Assembly (NCBI RefSeq): GCF_017741935.1 | Contig: NZ_JAGHMH010000017.1 | Location: 43,331 to 107,330 of the forward strand | DNA from: Rhizobium sp. 16-449-1b | Lineage (GTDB): Bacteria > Pseudomonadota > Alphaproteobacteria > Rhizobiales > Rhizobiaceae | Direction of reading: 5' to 3' | Length of the DNA stretch: 64,000 nucleotides | Shown here: piece by piece, positions 1-8,584 of the stretch | How the letters are laid out: each line of letters starts with the position of its first letter | Position numbering within the stretch: position 1 is the stretch's first letter | Notes under the pieces: generated by a model | What the model was told of the DNA's origin: nothing | Database searches by the model: none | Seen by the model: the letters and a program-made list of their open reading frames with translations, nothing else | Position numbers and translations under genes: made by a program

Positions 1-525
1 TTTCTCAGACACAGCTTCGCCAGCCGGATGGACGACATTCCATCCAGCGCCTCCGGTGAGGAGTACGCCTTTACTTTGCGATTGGTGGGCATTTGATTGC
101 CCTTGCGCAGTGCAGGAATGGGATAACATGGGACCATATGGGCGTCAATGGGAAACGCCCGTCTCACGATGAGCGCAGTATCGAAAATTTATAAGCTGTT
201 AAGTTTAACAAAGGGTTATGAACGCCCGAATTCTCAGGCTCCGAAGCGCCCTAGAGCGACACCGCAGCGTGTGGCGAAAAACATCCCCGGTTGCGGAAAA
301 TGAATTCGAACACGCCGCGCAGGTGAAAATCACAAAACTCAACTTTAAATGCGCATCTCGCCATGGACACCTCGAGCCACCTCCCCGTTCACTCGCATGT
401 GTTCATCCGGCATCTTATGCCTACTATGTCGTTAACGGAAAATAATGTATTTTAGATATCATGCATACACAAAGACAAAAACATATCCATTTGCAGAACA
501 AACTAAGAAAGCACGGAGAAAATCC
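1..525. other. Left-edge intergenic region
   Basis: I see no convincing protein gene here. A 75-codon frame at 218-445 has no spaced ribosome binding site and no recognisable domain, so I do not call it. The supported content is the promoter/MraZ-box cluster at 118-153 and a short perfect hairpin at 26-45 (7-bp arms GGATGGA/TCCATCC, 6-nt loop). The hairpin would lie in the leader of a leftward transcript. From about 420 to 525 the DNA is clearly more AT-rich than the rest of the window. Confidence 0.5.
118..153 (-). promoter_or_regulatory. Candidate mraZ/dcw promoter with four MraZ-type boxes
   Basis: On the + strand the hexamer ATGGG(A/C) occurs four times with exact 10-bp spacing, at 118-123, 128-133, 138-143 and 148-153. 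MraZ is known to bind TGGGN direct repeats separated by 5 nt in its own promoter. On the - strand a sigma70-like promoter is superimposed: TTGACG (148-143), a 17-bp spacer, then TATCCC (125-120). It reads out of the left edge, where mraZ-rsmH would be expected beside rnpB and an amidase in Rhizobiales. The box orientation is opposite to that promoter, which is a reservation. mraZ itself is not in the window. Confidence 0.55.
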
Positions 526-720
526 ATGGCGAGTTTTAGCTTCAAGGGAATGTTGGCTGGAATGAAGTCGCCGAATACTCAGCCTCCACTGAAGAAAGTC
601 GGCATGACTTCTGAAATTCAGTGTGTAAACTGTGGAAAACTACTCAAGCGATGGTCGGCACTTTCGCTGAGCAGCACCGTTTGCGAGGAGTGCCTTCGCC
701 AGCCGCCAACGTCTCACTGA
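526..720 (+). CDS. Small CxxC zinc-ribbon-like protein
   Basis: This is a possible 64-residue protein of unknown function. The ATG at 526 is preceded by GGAG with 9-nt spacing, which is why I choose it over the upstream ATG at 445. The C-terminal half carries two CxxC pairs, CVNC and CEEC, about 20 residues apart. That is the spacing of a small zinc ribbon or knuckle. The N-terminal half is basic and low in complexity. The gene lies between the left-edge promoter region and rnpB, which is on the opposite strand. The local DNA is AT-richer than its neighbours, which could reflect transfer or simply a non-coding region. No family is recognised. Confidence 0.45.
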   Translation: MASFSFKGMLAGMKSPNTQPPLKKVGMTSEIQCVNCGKLLKRWSALSLSSTVCEECLRQPPTSH

Positions 721-770
721 GCCCTAAAGGGCCAGTGAAATCGTATGGACGTCGATGAAAAGACAATCGC

Positions 771-1171
771 CAGTTGGCCTGTAAGCCGGGTTCTGTATGG
801 CTCCGGCCGAAACCGGAACGTGGCAGCCATTCCTCTGGGACAACGTTTGCACGTTGCCTCTCGCAACCCACCCGGATGACTGGCCTGGAAACCAGCCGGA
901 CGGCTTGCGCCGTCCGCGTCATCCCTATTCGGTCTTGCTCCCGGTGGGGTTTACCTTGCCATCGCCGTTGCCGGAGACGCGGTGGGCTCTTACCCCACCC
1001 TTTCACCCTTACCTGCCGAAGCAGGCGGTTTGCTTTCTGTGGCACTTTCCCTGAGGTCGCCCTCGCCGGACGTTATCCGGCACCGTGTTTCCGTGGAGCC
1101 CGGACTTTCCTCACCCTACCGTCTTTCGACATTGGTAAAGCGCGGCTGCCCGGCCAACTGGCCCGGCTCCC
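771..1171 (-). ncRNA. rnpB: RNase P RNA (M1-type, bacterial class A)
   Basis: This is the catalytic RNA of ribonuclease P, which trims the 5' leader of pre-tRNAs. Read on the - strand, the conserved core element GAGGAAAGTCCGGGCTCCAC lies at 1112-1093 near the 5' end. The AGAGGAATGGCTGCCA block is at about 839-824. The 3' end contains the conserved ACAGAACCCGGCTTACAG, pairing back to the 5' region. The ends are estimated from the terminal helix: GCCAGTTGGCC-type arms occur at both ends. Only about 40 nt separate its 5' end from the FAD oxidoreductase upstream, so its promoter must lie at or inside the end of that gene. Apparent frames across this interval are not genes. Confidence 0.93.
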
Positions 1172-1210
1172 TTAACCGAGACTGGAAGCGAATGCCAACA
1201 AAATATCGCG

Positions 1211-2407
1211 TCAGGCTTCGCGGAAATACGGTTTGAAATCCGTCGCGTAGCCCTGTCCGTTGATTCGACCTTCGAGCAACAGCAGCGCGCCGAGCCGACC
1301 GATCTCGTCCGAGCTCTTGGCCGCCGTGCCGCAACCGCCCGTCAAAACGCCGACGCGCGAGGACGCGGTATAGCCGATCATCGGATGCCCGCTCGGCGTG
1401 AACGAGACGACGCAGGAGCCGCTTGATGTCGAGACCGGCCGCAGCTCCGGCACGGCCTGTTCTATCAGTCGCGTCAAATGCGACTGCACGCTCTCGCGCC
1501 CATCGGTCTTGAACCAGTCCCGCAGCTCCGGCTCGCGCTCCAGCCTGACATCATCGGGATCGCCGCCGATCTTCATGTAGACCTTGCCGTCGGGATAGCG
1601 GATCGGCGGCAGCATGTAGAAATCGTCGAGACCATCGACGCCGTGCGAGATCAGCGACGGCATGCCGGCAAACCGTGCGGCGGCAGCCTCGTCGACCTCG
1701 TAGAATGCGATGGTGCGCGCATAAACCTTCAGATCAACAGGCTGCGGCAAGAGATTCTCCGCAATGGAAAAACCGCCGGCGGCGAGCAACACCTTCTCGG
1801 CCCGATATGTCTTCCCGTCGGCCGTCTCGACGGCAACGAGACCGCCCTCATCGTGGATCGACACCGCGACCTCGCGGATGATGGAAGCCCCGGCCTTCTC
1901 GGCGGCGATCGACTGCGCCCTGACGAGATTGCGCGGGCTGATGTAGCCGGCGCCCCTCGGCTCATGCACACCCTCGGTGCCGTCGGCAAAGGCGAAAAAC
2001 GGAAACCGCTCCTTCAGGCCGGCATCGTCAAGCAGCGACGTCTCGGCGCCGAGCGATCGGGCCGCCGTTGATGTCCGCTCGACATAGGTGTCTGCCCCAC
2101 CGCGCTTGGGACCAACAACGAGGCAGCCGGCGGGCGTGTAGAAGGAAACGCCGCTCTCCCGCTCGATCTCGGCGTAGCGGCTGATCGCGCGATTGGCGAG
2201 CAAGGCCCAGTCGCGGTCTGGATCGATGGTGCGGGTAATGCGGCCCTCGTCGTAATGGCTGGCGAAGACGCCGTCATGCCGCTTGCGATCCTGAGGTTCG
2301 TCCGGGCCGATGACGGCAACACCATCGGTCGATTTCGCCAGATGGCGTGCGGCGGCGGCACCCATCATGCCACGGCCGACGATGACATATTTGAAATCCA
2401 CACTCAT
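1211..2407 (-). CDS. FAD-dependent oxidoreductase (DAO family), copy 1
   Basis: This is a 398-residue D-amino-acid-oxidase/sarcosine-oxidase-type flavoprotein. Such enzymes oxidise a C-N or similar bond of a small amine or amino acid and pass electrons to oxygen or an acceptor. The N-terminus forms the dinucleotide-binding beta-alpha-beta unit with GRGMMG (residues 11-16), a GxGxxG motif. A C-terminal block 'LTGGCGTAAKSSDEIGRLGALLL' style (split here as LTGGCG and SSDEIGRLG) closes the FAD fold. It is a tandem paralogue of the gene 12 bp upstream, with the same motif positions, so the pair probably arose by duplication and is cotranscribed. The substrate is unknown. The ATG at 2407 has only a weak GGGAC Shine-Dalgarno. 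Confidence 0.88.
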   Translation of the reverse strand: MSVDFKYVIVGRGMMGAAAARHLAKSTDGVAVIGPDEPQDRKRHDGVFASHYDEGRITRTIDPDRDWALLANRAISRYAEIERESGVSFYTPAGCLVVGPKRGGADTYVERTSTAARSLGAETSLLDDAGLKERFPFFAFADGTEGVHEPRGAGYISPRNLVRAQSIAAEKAGASIIREVAVSIHDEGGLVAVETADGKTYRAEKVLLAAGGFSIAENLLPQPVDLKVYARTIAFYEVDEAAAARFAGMPSLISHGVDGLDDFYMLPPIRYPDGKVYMKIGGDPDDVRLEREPELRDWFKTDGRESVQSHLTRLIEQAVPELRPVSTSSGSCVVSFTPSGHPMIGYTASSRVGVLTGGCGTAAKSSDEIGRLGALLLLEGRINGQGYATDFKPYFREA

Positions 2408-2419
2408 GACCGTCCCGAT

Positions 2420-3607
2420 CTATCGAAAAGAAGGCGTCAGCTGCCGGCCGAAATCGGCCTCGCCGAGCGCGCCTTCCGCAAGCAGCACCGCACCCAGCCT
2501 CCCGAGTTCGTCGGACGACTTCGCGGCAACGAAATTGCCGCCCGTCAGCACCGCGATGCGCGGCGATGAGGTGAAGCCGGCATAGGGATAGGCGGTCGGC
2601 GTGAAGGTCGCGACGCAGGGCGCCGATGTCACCGGGCAACCGGCGAGACCAGGCATCAACTCCAGGGCTGTCGCCACCAGCAGATCGCGCTCGGCGGGAT
2701 CTCCATCCGACCGGAACCAGGCCCCGGCGTCTTGGAGCGTGTCGAAGCTGCGCGTCTCGGTATCGCCACCAAGCTTCAGGTAGGTCTTGCCGTCGGGATA
2801 GCGCACAGGCGGGAGAATATAGACATGGTCCTCGTCGCGGTCGCCGAAGACGATGCTCGACGGCATCCCGCCGAAGATTGCCTTTTCGCGCTCGCCAAGC
2901 TCGTAGAACACGACCGTGCGCGCCGCGATGCGGGTATCCACGGGCGCGGGAAGAAGCTGGTTGAAATTGCTGAAACCGCCGGCCGCGACAAGCACGCGCT
3001 CGGCCGTATAGGTGCGGTCGCCGACGCTCACCTCGACATGCGAGCCGGCATCCCGGACGCTGGTGACAACAGCATCGATGATGGTGACGCCGCCCACTTC
3101 CGCAAGCGCCGTCTGAGCGCGCACCAGGGCGCGTGGATTGACATGGCCGGCCCGGCGCTTCTCGTAATAGCCGCTGAAGCTCTCCCTCAGGGTGAACTCA
3201 GGAAAACGCTGGCGCAAGGCAGAGGGATCCAGCACCTCATACTCGACGCCGAGCCCGTCGGAGACCTCGATCGCGCGTCCGAGATAGCCCTGCCCCGGCT
3301 GCGGCACCGGCCCGGCGAACAGGCATCCGGCTTCGGTGAAGAAGGAGATGCCGCTCTTCGCCTCGATCTCGGCGTAACGGTCGAGCGAACGGGCGGCGAG
3401 TGTCGCCCAGACGATATTGTCGTCGAAGGTGCGGGTAATGCGCGCCTCGTCATAGTGGCTCGCGAACACGCCGTGGTGGCTCTTGCGCTCGACAGGCTCG
3501 CTCGGGCCGATCAGCGCCACCCCTTCGATCATCGCGCTCAGATGGCGGGCCGCAGCCGCGCCCATCATGCCGCGCCCGATTATGATCGCCTTGAAATCAC
3601 ATGCCAT
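2420..3607 (-). CDS. FAD-dependent oxidoreductase (DAO family), copy 2
   Basis: This 395-residue flavoprotein is homologous along its whole length to the following gene. It shares GRGMMG at 11-16, a GVFASHYDEARITRT block near residue 47, LPPVRYPDGK in the middle and SSDELGRLGAVLL near the C-terminus. It is the first gene of the two-gene leftward unit and has a good GAGGTGAGAC ribosome binding site before the ATG at 3607. The conserved RxTRT segment beside HYDE is where sarcosine-oxidase-like enzymes place basic active-site residues, but I cannot name the substrate. Which copy kept the ancestral role cannot be judged from the sequence. Confidence 0.88.
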   Translation of the reverse strand: MACDFKAIIIGRGMMGAAAARHLSAMIEGVALIGPSEPVERKSHHGVFASHYDEARITRTFDDNIVWATLAARSLDRYAEIEAKSGISFFTEAGCLFAGPVPQPGQGYLGRAIEVSDGLGVEYEVLDPSALRQRFPEFTLRESFSGYYEKRRAGHVNPRALVRAQTALAEVGGVTIIDAVVTSVRDAGSHVEVSVGDRTYTAERVLVAAGGFSNFNQLLPAPVDTRIAARTVVFYELGEREKAIFGGMPSSIVFGDRDEDHVYILPPVRYPDGKTYLKLGGDTETRSFDTLQDAGAWFRSDGDPAERDLLVATALELMPGLAGCPVTSAPCVATFTPTAYPYAGFTSSPRIAVLTGGNFVAAKSSDELGRLGAVLLAEGALGEADFGRQLTPSFR

Positions 3608-3725
3608 GTCTCACCTCGTTTCACGGTGAGATAGCACGATCTGCAAGTTGAATCATATTGTTAAGTCATGCCGTCAGGTGATTCAGCCACAAGCGGTTTT
3701 GCCCGTGGCTATCCCACGCTGGCGA

Positions 3726-4400
3726 TCAGTTGATCATCGCCAGCACCTTGCCGCAGTAGGCCTTGGAAACCGGGTTCATGCGGGTCGCCGCGTGGCCGGC
3801 ATTGTACTTGAGGATGGTATCGCAGGTCTCGCCGCCACCAAGCGTGTGGGCAGCCGCCAGATACTTCATGCCGTACTTGATGTTGGTATCGGGATCGAAG
3901 AGACCCTTGCTGGAACCCGAGTAGCCCATCATCCGAGCCGTCGCCGGCTTGATCTGCATGAGGCCGATTTCGCCGGCGCTGCCGCGAGCATTCGGATTGT
4001 AGTTGCTTTCGACACGAACCACGGCATGCGCGAGTTCGACCGGAACGTTGTACTCTCTCGCGTACTTGACGATGATCGCCGCATACTTGCTGCCGGGCAT
4101 GTCGGGCATCGCGAAACCGGACGTACGGTCGACGGTGTTGAGCGCCACGGTCTTCTGGGCCTTATCGGTCTTCTGAGATTTGTCGGTCTTGGCGACCTTC
4201 TGCACCCGCTGGGTCTTGTGAACTTTCGGAGCCTTCTTCGAGGCCACTTCGGCCGTTTTGGCCTTGTCTGTCTTTTGCGTCTTGAGTGTCTGCGTCGTCT
4301 CTGTCGCTTGCGCTCTATTGCCCCATTCGCCTGCGTTTGCGCAATTGAATCCCATCAGCAGTGTGCTGGCGCACACCACAGCAGAAAAAATCTTTCTCAT
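3726..4400 (-). CDS. Secreted lytic transglycosylase (SLT domain)
   Basis: This is a periplasmic or exported peptidoglycan lytic transglycosylase of 224 residues. The start chosen is the ATG at 4400, because it begins directly with a signal peptide (MRKIF..., cleavage near ANA-GEW at residue 23). A longer frame to 4460 adds an unlikely 20-residue leader. Residues 30-85 form a Lys/Thr/Gln-rich low-complexity linker. The SLT domain follows, with catalytic Glu131 in RVESNYNP, GLMQIKP at 146-152 and YNAG at 199-202, all canonical for family 1 transglycosylases. It resembles the lipoprotein transglycosylase at 8.6 kb. The basic linker may bind the wall or DNA; that is inference. Confidence 0.9.
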   Translation of the reverse strand: MRKIFSAVVCASTLLMGFNCANAGEWGNRAQATETTQTLKTQKTDKAKTAEVASKKAPKVHKTQRVQKVAKTDKSQKTDKAQKTVALNTVDRTSGFAMPDMPGSKYAAIIVKYAREYNVPVELAHAVVRVESNYNPNARGSAGEIGLMQIKPATARMMGYSGSSKGLFDPDTNIKYGMKYLAAAHTLGGGETCDTILKYNAGHAATRMNPVSKAYCGKVLAMIN

Positions 4401-4660
4401 GTAGTCCAGATACTCCAAGCAAAAGAAAAGCTGCGTATAAATTAAATCCGAACGCAGCATAAATTCGCATCAATACTCAAAGTATCAGCGATATTTCTTT
4501 TCTGTTTCAATTGACGACGGTCGACAACACACAACAAAACAACCGTCGCCGTTTAGCGACTGCGGTTAGACCATCGCATTGAGGAGATAATAGGGAAAAC
4601 ATGTGGCAGCGCGGCAAACCCGTAAAATCTAGGGGTATATGCCGGCAAATCGCCCCGGTC

Positions 4661-5425
4661 TCAGGCGCCGTAGCGCGGCAGGGCCGATAGCAGGCGATGC
4701 AGCGTGTCGATCGTCGAGAAATCGGCGATCCCGTCGACCCTCTCCGGGCGGAAATGGCGCTGAAAGGCTTCGATCTCGCCGGCCATCTTGTCGGAAAATT
4801 CGCCTGTGATCTCAGTGCCGTAACCATAGAGCGACAGCATCGACTGCAGGGCTTCGACCGGCTGTCCCTGGTCGCCGCGCTGGAAGAAGCGTCCGCCGGT
4901 GATCGCGGCCGGCGCCACCCAGTGGCCGACGCCCCTGGAATGCAACAATCCCCAGGGGAAGTTTTCACCCGGATCAAGCTTGCGCCGAGGGGCGACATCG
5001 GAGTGTCCGAGCACCCTTTCCGGCACGATTGACCAACGTTCGCCGCAGTCGCGACACAATTCGATCACCGCATCGATCTGCGCCTGCGGATACTCGGGTA
5101 GGCCGCCCGGATGTCCGGCATTGGCAATCTCGATGCCGATCGAAGACGAGTTGATATCGGTCTCGCCCTGCCAGATGCTCTTGCCGGCATGCCAGGCGCG
5201 CCGCGCTTCCGGAACGAGCTGCACGACATCGCCATTCTCATGCACGAAGTAATGGCACGAGACTTGGCTCTCTTCGCGACAGAGCCAGTCAAGCGCTCCG
5301 TCCGCGGTCGGCATGCCGGTATAGTGGAGAATGATCATATCGGGCTTTCGCCCGTCCACGCGCTCGCCATGGTTCGGCGACGGCCGTACGCTGGCTTTGG
5401 CGTAGTCTGCCTCAAAGGCGGTCAT
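4661..5425 (-). CDS. N-acetylmuramoyl-L-alanine amidase, AmiD-like
   Basis: This is a 254-residue zinc amidase (Amidase_2 fold) that cuts the bond between MurNAc and the stem peptide, probably in peptidoglycan recycling. Zinc-site residues are recognisable: His34 in ILHYTG, His141 in LGHSDVAP, and the third ligand near Asp151 in KLDPG. CHYFV at 57-61 is also typical. Residues 180-250 look like a small peptidoglycan-binding domain with paired helices. No signal peptide is seen, so the enzyme may act in the cytoplasm or be exported by another route. Its start overlaps the stop of the upstream TerB/J-domain gene by 4 nt (ATGA), implying translational coupling. Confidence 0.92.
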   Translation of the reverse strand: MTAFEADYAKASVRPSPNHGERVDGRKPDMIILHYTGMPTADGALDWLCREESQVSCHYFVHENGDVVQLVPEARRAWHAGKSIWQGETDINSSSIGIEIANAGHPGGLPEYPQAQIDAVIELCRDCGERWSIVPERVLGHSDVAPRRKLDPGENFPWGLLHSRGVGHWVAPAAITGGRFFQRGDQGQPVEALQSMLSLYGYGTEITGEFSDKMAGEIEAFQRHFRPERVDGIADFSTIDTLHRLLSALPRYGA

Positions 5426-6129
5426 GCGGCGCGGCGTTCCTTCTCGATCGCCTCGTAGGCGGCATTGAGCGCCGCCATGCGTTCATTGGCAATCGCATGG
5501 AACTCGGCCGGCACGCCGCGCGAGATCAACCGGTCCGGATGATGCTCGCTGACGAGACCGTGGTAACGGCGACGGATCGTCGGGAAATCATCCGACGGAG
5601 AAACGCCGAGCACCTTGTAGGGATCGCCGCCGATCGACACATGCCGCGCGGCGATCTGCTCGAAGCGCTGCTCGCTCATGTGGAAGATCTCGGCCACATG
5701 CGCCAGGAAGGCGAATTCCTTCTCGTGGATCAGGCCATCTGCCTTGGCGATATGGAACAGGCCGTCGAGCACTTCTTCCAGAACCGGGCAGTTGGCGGCG
5801 CAGGTCACGCAGAGCGTCGAAAGCCGCTCCGCATAGGCCTCGTAGCCGGCCACGTCCTGGCGAGCGAGATTATAGAGACGCGCGACGTTGGCGGCCTGAT
5901 CGTCGGGGAATTCGAAAATCTCGCGGAAGGCCTGAACCTCCTTCTCACTGACGATCCCGTCGGCCTTCGCCATCTTGGCAGACAGCGCGATGATCGCGAC
6001 CGAAAACGCCACCTTGCGCCGCGTCTCCGGGTCGCCTTCAAAAACCGTGCGAACAGCCTCGACCACGGCGGAAAGCGCATTTCCCGCAGCGTTGCCTATG
6101 GCGTTCAGCAGTTTTTCCCAGAAGGACAT
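5422..6129 (-). CDS. TerB-like/J-domain cochaperone (DjlA family)
   Basis: This 235-residue protein has an N-terminal helical TerB-like region (about residues 40-155, with the repeated KADG-I motifs at 55-59 and 129-133). A C-terminal J domain carries the Hsp70-stimulating HPD tripeptide at 197-199. DjlA-type proteins stimulate DnaK. E. coli DjlA has an N-terminal membrane segment; here the first 30 residues are only amphipathic or hydrophobic, so the membrane attachment is uncertain. It is the first gene of a two-gene unit with the amidase and overlaps it by 4 nt. The pairing suggests an envelope-related role. Confidence 0.85.
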   Translation of the reverse strand: MSFWEKLLNAIGNAAGNALSAVVEAVRTVFEGDPETRRKVAFSVAIIALSAKMAKADGIVSEKEVQAFREIFEFPDDQAANVARLYNLARQDVAGYEAYAERLSTLCVTCAANCPVLEEVLDGLFHIAKADGLIHEKEFAFLAHVAEIFHMSEQRFEQIAARHVSIGGDPYKVLGVSPSDDFPTIRRRYHGLVSEHHPDRLISRGVPAEFHAIANERMAALNAAYEAIEKERRAA

Positions 6130-6529
6130 CAGGTCTCTCGTCTAATAAAAGGAGAAACACCTTGAACAAATAAAGGTTGCCTTTGCAAGACGGGGATTGG
6201 CCGCAGGGTTGAAAACACCTTTCACAATTCGGTAATGGTCGCGTGTAACCGAGACATTGGCACTCTTTGCCGACCCCAAGCCCGACGGCCTCGTGACGCT
6301 TTGTCGCGCCGTATCGAGACGCCTTCGGACAGACGCGCCGACGATTTCCACAATCCCATGCAAACCGCGGTTGCTGCCTGAACCGATTAGATCAGCGCCT
6401 GTAGGCGACTTGGCCGTCAGACCGCGCTGCAACACGCATTTTTCACAGAAACAACACTTTACACCATCCCTTCTCTGCCGCATCCATGCACGACCGAACC
6501 AAGCTTAGACACGGATAGCGGAGACACCC
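6130..6529. other. Divergent intergenic region djlA-like / pfp
   Basis: These 400 bp separate the leftward J-domain gene from the rightward pfp. They must hold both promoters. Besides the GGAGA ribosome binding site 8 nt before pfp, I see a short inverted repeat GGCA-N5-TGCC near 6258-6270 but no convincing -35/-10 pair, riboswitch fold or terminator. Frames through the region lack ribosome binding sites and domains. Confidence 0.4.
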
Positions 6530-7741
6530 ATGGCCAAGAAAAAAGTCGCAATGCTCACGGCAGGAGGCCTTGCGCCTTGCCTCTCTTCGGCCGTCGGCGG
6601 GTTGATCGAACGCTACACCGACATTGCTCCCGATCATGAACTCATCGCCTACCGCTCCGGCTACCAGGGCGTGCTTCAGGGCGACAGCATCAAGATTACG
6701 CCCGAGATGCGCGAGAAGGCCTATCTGCTGCATCGCTACGGCGGCTCGCCGATCGGCAACAGCCGCGTCAAGCTCACCAACGCCGCCGACTGCGTCAAGC
6801 GCGGCCTCGTCAAGGAAGGCGAAAACCCGCTCCGGGTCGCGGCCGAGCGCCTCGCCAATGACGGTGTCAGCATTCTCCACACGATCGGCGGCGACGACAC
6901 CAACACGACCGCGGCCGACCTCGCGGCCTATCTCGCCGCCAACGGCTACGACCTGACGGTCGTCGGCCTGCCGAAGACCGTCGACAACGACGTCGTTCCG
7001 ATCCGCCAGTCGCTCGGCGCCTGGACGGCGGCCGAAGTCGGCGCGCACTTCTTCGACAATGTCAGCAACGAGCAGACCGCCGCTCCGCGCACTCTCATTA
7101 TCCATGAAGTCATGGGCCGCCACTGCGGCTGGCTGACGGCGGCCACCGCCCGCGCCTATCTGAAGCGCACCCGCAACAATGAATATGTAGACGGCATGAT
7201 GACCAATGCCGGCATGAAGAGCATCGACGCGGTCTATCTGCCCGAAACACTCTTCGACCTCGAGGAAGAATCGGCGCGCCTGAAGGAGATCATGGATCGC
7301 ACCGGCCATGCGACCGTCTTCGTCTCGGAAGGCGCCTGCCTCGACGCCATTGTCGCCGAGCGCGAAGCAGCCGGCGAAACCGTCAAGCGCGACGCCTTCG
7401 GCCACGTGAAGATCGACACCATCAATGTCGGCGGCTGGTTCCAGAAGCAGTTCGCGAGCCTGTTGAACGCCGAGCGTTCGCTGGTGCAGAAATCCGGCTA
7501 TTTCGCCCGCTCCGCCCCTGCCAATGGCGACGACCTGCGCCTGATCCAGAGCATGACCGACCTCGCCGTCGAGAGTGCGCTGAACAAGGTCTCTGGCGTG
7601 ACCGGCCACGACGAAGGTCAGAACGGCAAGCTGCGAACCATCGAATTCCCACGCATCAAGGGCGGCAAGGCTTTCGACACCTCGGTCAAGTGGTTCGGCG
7701 AACTGATGGACGAGATCGGCCAGAAATACGAAGACGCATGA
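6530..7741 (+). CDS. pfp: Pyrophosphate--fructose-6-phosphate 1-phosphotransferase
   Basis: This 403-residue phosphofructokinase uses pyrophosphate and reversibly converts fructose 6-phosphate to fructose 1,6-bisphosphate. The PPi specificity is read from GGDD at 120-123 (the second Asp replaces the Gly of ATP enzymes) and from Lys149 in PKTVDND (148-154). EVMGRHCG at 193-200 is the sugar-phosphate site. The length and motifs match the short bacterial PPi-PFK clade. Start ATG 6530 has GGAGA at a good distance. It stands alone with its own promoter region. Rhizobia generally lack classical ATP-PFK, so this gene bears on whether an Embden-Meyerhof step can run. Confidence 0.95.
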   Translation: MAKKKVAMLTAGGLAPCLSSAVGGLIERYTDIAPDHELIAYRSGYQGVLQGDSIKITPEMREKAYLLHRYGGSPIGNSRVKLTNAADCVKRGLVKEGENPLRVAAERLANDGVSILHTIGGDDTNTTAADLAAYLAANGYDLTVVGLPKTVDNDVVPIRQSLGAWTAAEVGAHFFDNVSNEQTAAPRTLIIHEVMGRHCGWLTAATARAYLKRTRNNEYVDGMMTNAGMKSIDAVYLPETLFDLEEESARLKEIMDRTGHATVFVSEGACLDAIVAEREAAGETVKRDAFGHVKIDTINVGGWFQKQFASLLNAERSLVQKSGYFARSAPANGDDLRLIQSMTDLAVESALNKVSGVTGHDEGQNGKLRTIEFPRIKGGKAFDTSVKWFGELMDEIGQKYEDA

Positions 7742-7800
7742 TTGACGCAGGCGAGATATGATGTCTTTGCTTGTCCTCTAATGAAAGAGGAGGAGATTCC

Positions 7801-8436
7801 ATGTCGCTCGAAGCTTGGCTAGCATTTGCTGCCGCATCGGCAATCATGCTGGCTATCCCAGGGCCGACGATTCTCCTCGTCGTATCTTATGCGCTCGGCC
7901 ACGGCCGCAAGACAGCCTTTGCGACCGTGAGCGGCGTGGCGCTCGGCGACTTCACCGCGATGACGGCATCGCTTTTCGGCCTCGGCGCGCTGCTGGCCGC
8001 GTCGGCCACGCTGTTCACCGTCCTGAAGTTCATCGGCGGCGCCTATCTGATCTGGCTCGGCATCAAGCTCTGGCGGGCGCCTATCATTGCTGGACCAATG
8101 GCCGACAATGACAATCTGCCCGAGGAAAAATCGCTGAAGATCTTCCTCCACGCCTATGTGGTGACCGCGCTGAACCCGAAGAGCATCGTGTTCTTCGTCG
8201 CCTTCGTGCCGCAGTTCTTGAATCCAGCACTTCCGTTCTTCGGTCAGATGCTGATCATGGAAGCCACCTTCCTGGTGCTCGCGACCATCAACGCCTCCAC
8301 TTACGCGCTTGCCGCGCATGCCGCGCGGGGCCTGATTCGCAAGGCAGCCGTGCAGCGCGCGGTCAATCGCACGGGCGGCACATTGCTCATTGCAGCCGGC
8401 GCCGTGACCGCCGGATATCGCCGCATCGCCGCCTGA
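7801..8436 (+). CDS. LysE/RhtB-family amino-acid exporter
   Basis: This is a 211-residue inner-membrane protein with about six hydrophobic segments, typical of LysE/RhtB exporters of amino acids or homoserine lactones. The N-terminal signature is clear: AxxxxMLAIPGPTILLVVSYALGHGR, with the family PGP motif near residue 20. ATG 7801 is chosen over a TTG at 7771 because GAGGAGGAG lies directly upstream and the first membrane helix then begins at once. KSIVFFVAFVPQF in the middle is also characteristic. The gene is 60 bp after pfp, with no terminator visible between, so readthrough is possible. The substrate is unknown. Confidence 0.9.
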   Translation: MSLEAWLAFAAASAIMLAIPGPTILLVVSYALGHGRKTAFATVSGVALGDFTAMTASLFGLGALLAASATLFTVLKFIGGAYLIWLGIKLWRAPIIAGPMADNDNLPEEKSLKIFLHAYVVTALNPKSIVFFVAFVPQFLNPALPFFGQMLIMEATFLVLATINASTYALAAHAARGLIRKAAVQRAVNRTGGTLLIAAGAVTAGYRRIAA

Positions 8437-8584
8437 AAATCTCAGGTTACCGACCGCGAAAAGCTCAAGAAATTTTCCGTGGGTTGCCGCAAAGCAACGA
8501 ATAGGTTAATTGGCAATTCAGGGCTTAAGGTTTTTGGTAACTTTTGACGCTGCCGGGGTGGCGCGTTTTCACGAGAGTGAGAGT

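Noticed and set aside
218..445. 75-codon frame
   Set aside because: AAAGGG is only 2 nt before the ATG, and the translated sequence has no recognisable feature.
644..1334. Several overlapping frames in all directions across 644-1334
   Set aside because: They cross the RNase P RNA, whose conserved elements explain the sequence. None has a domain or ribosome binding site.
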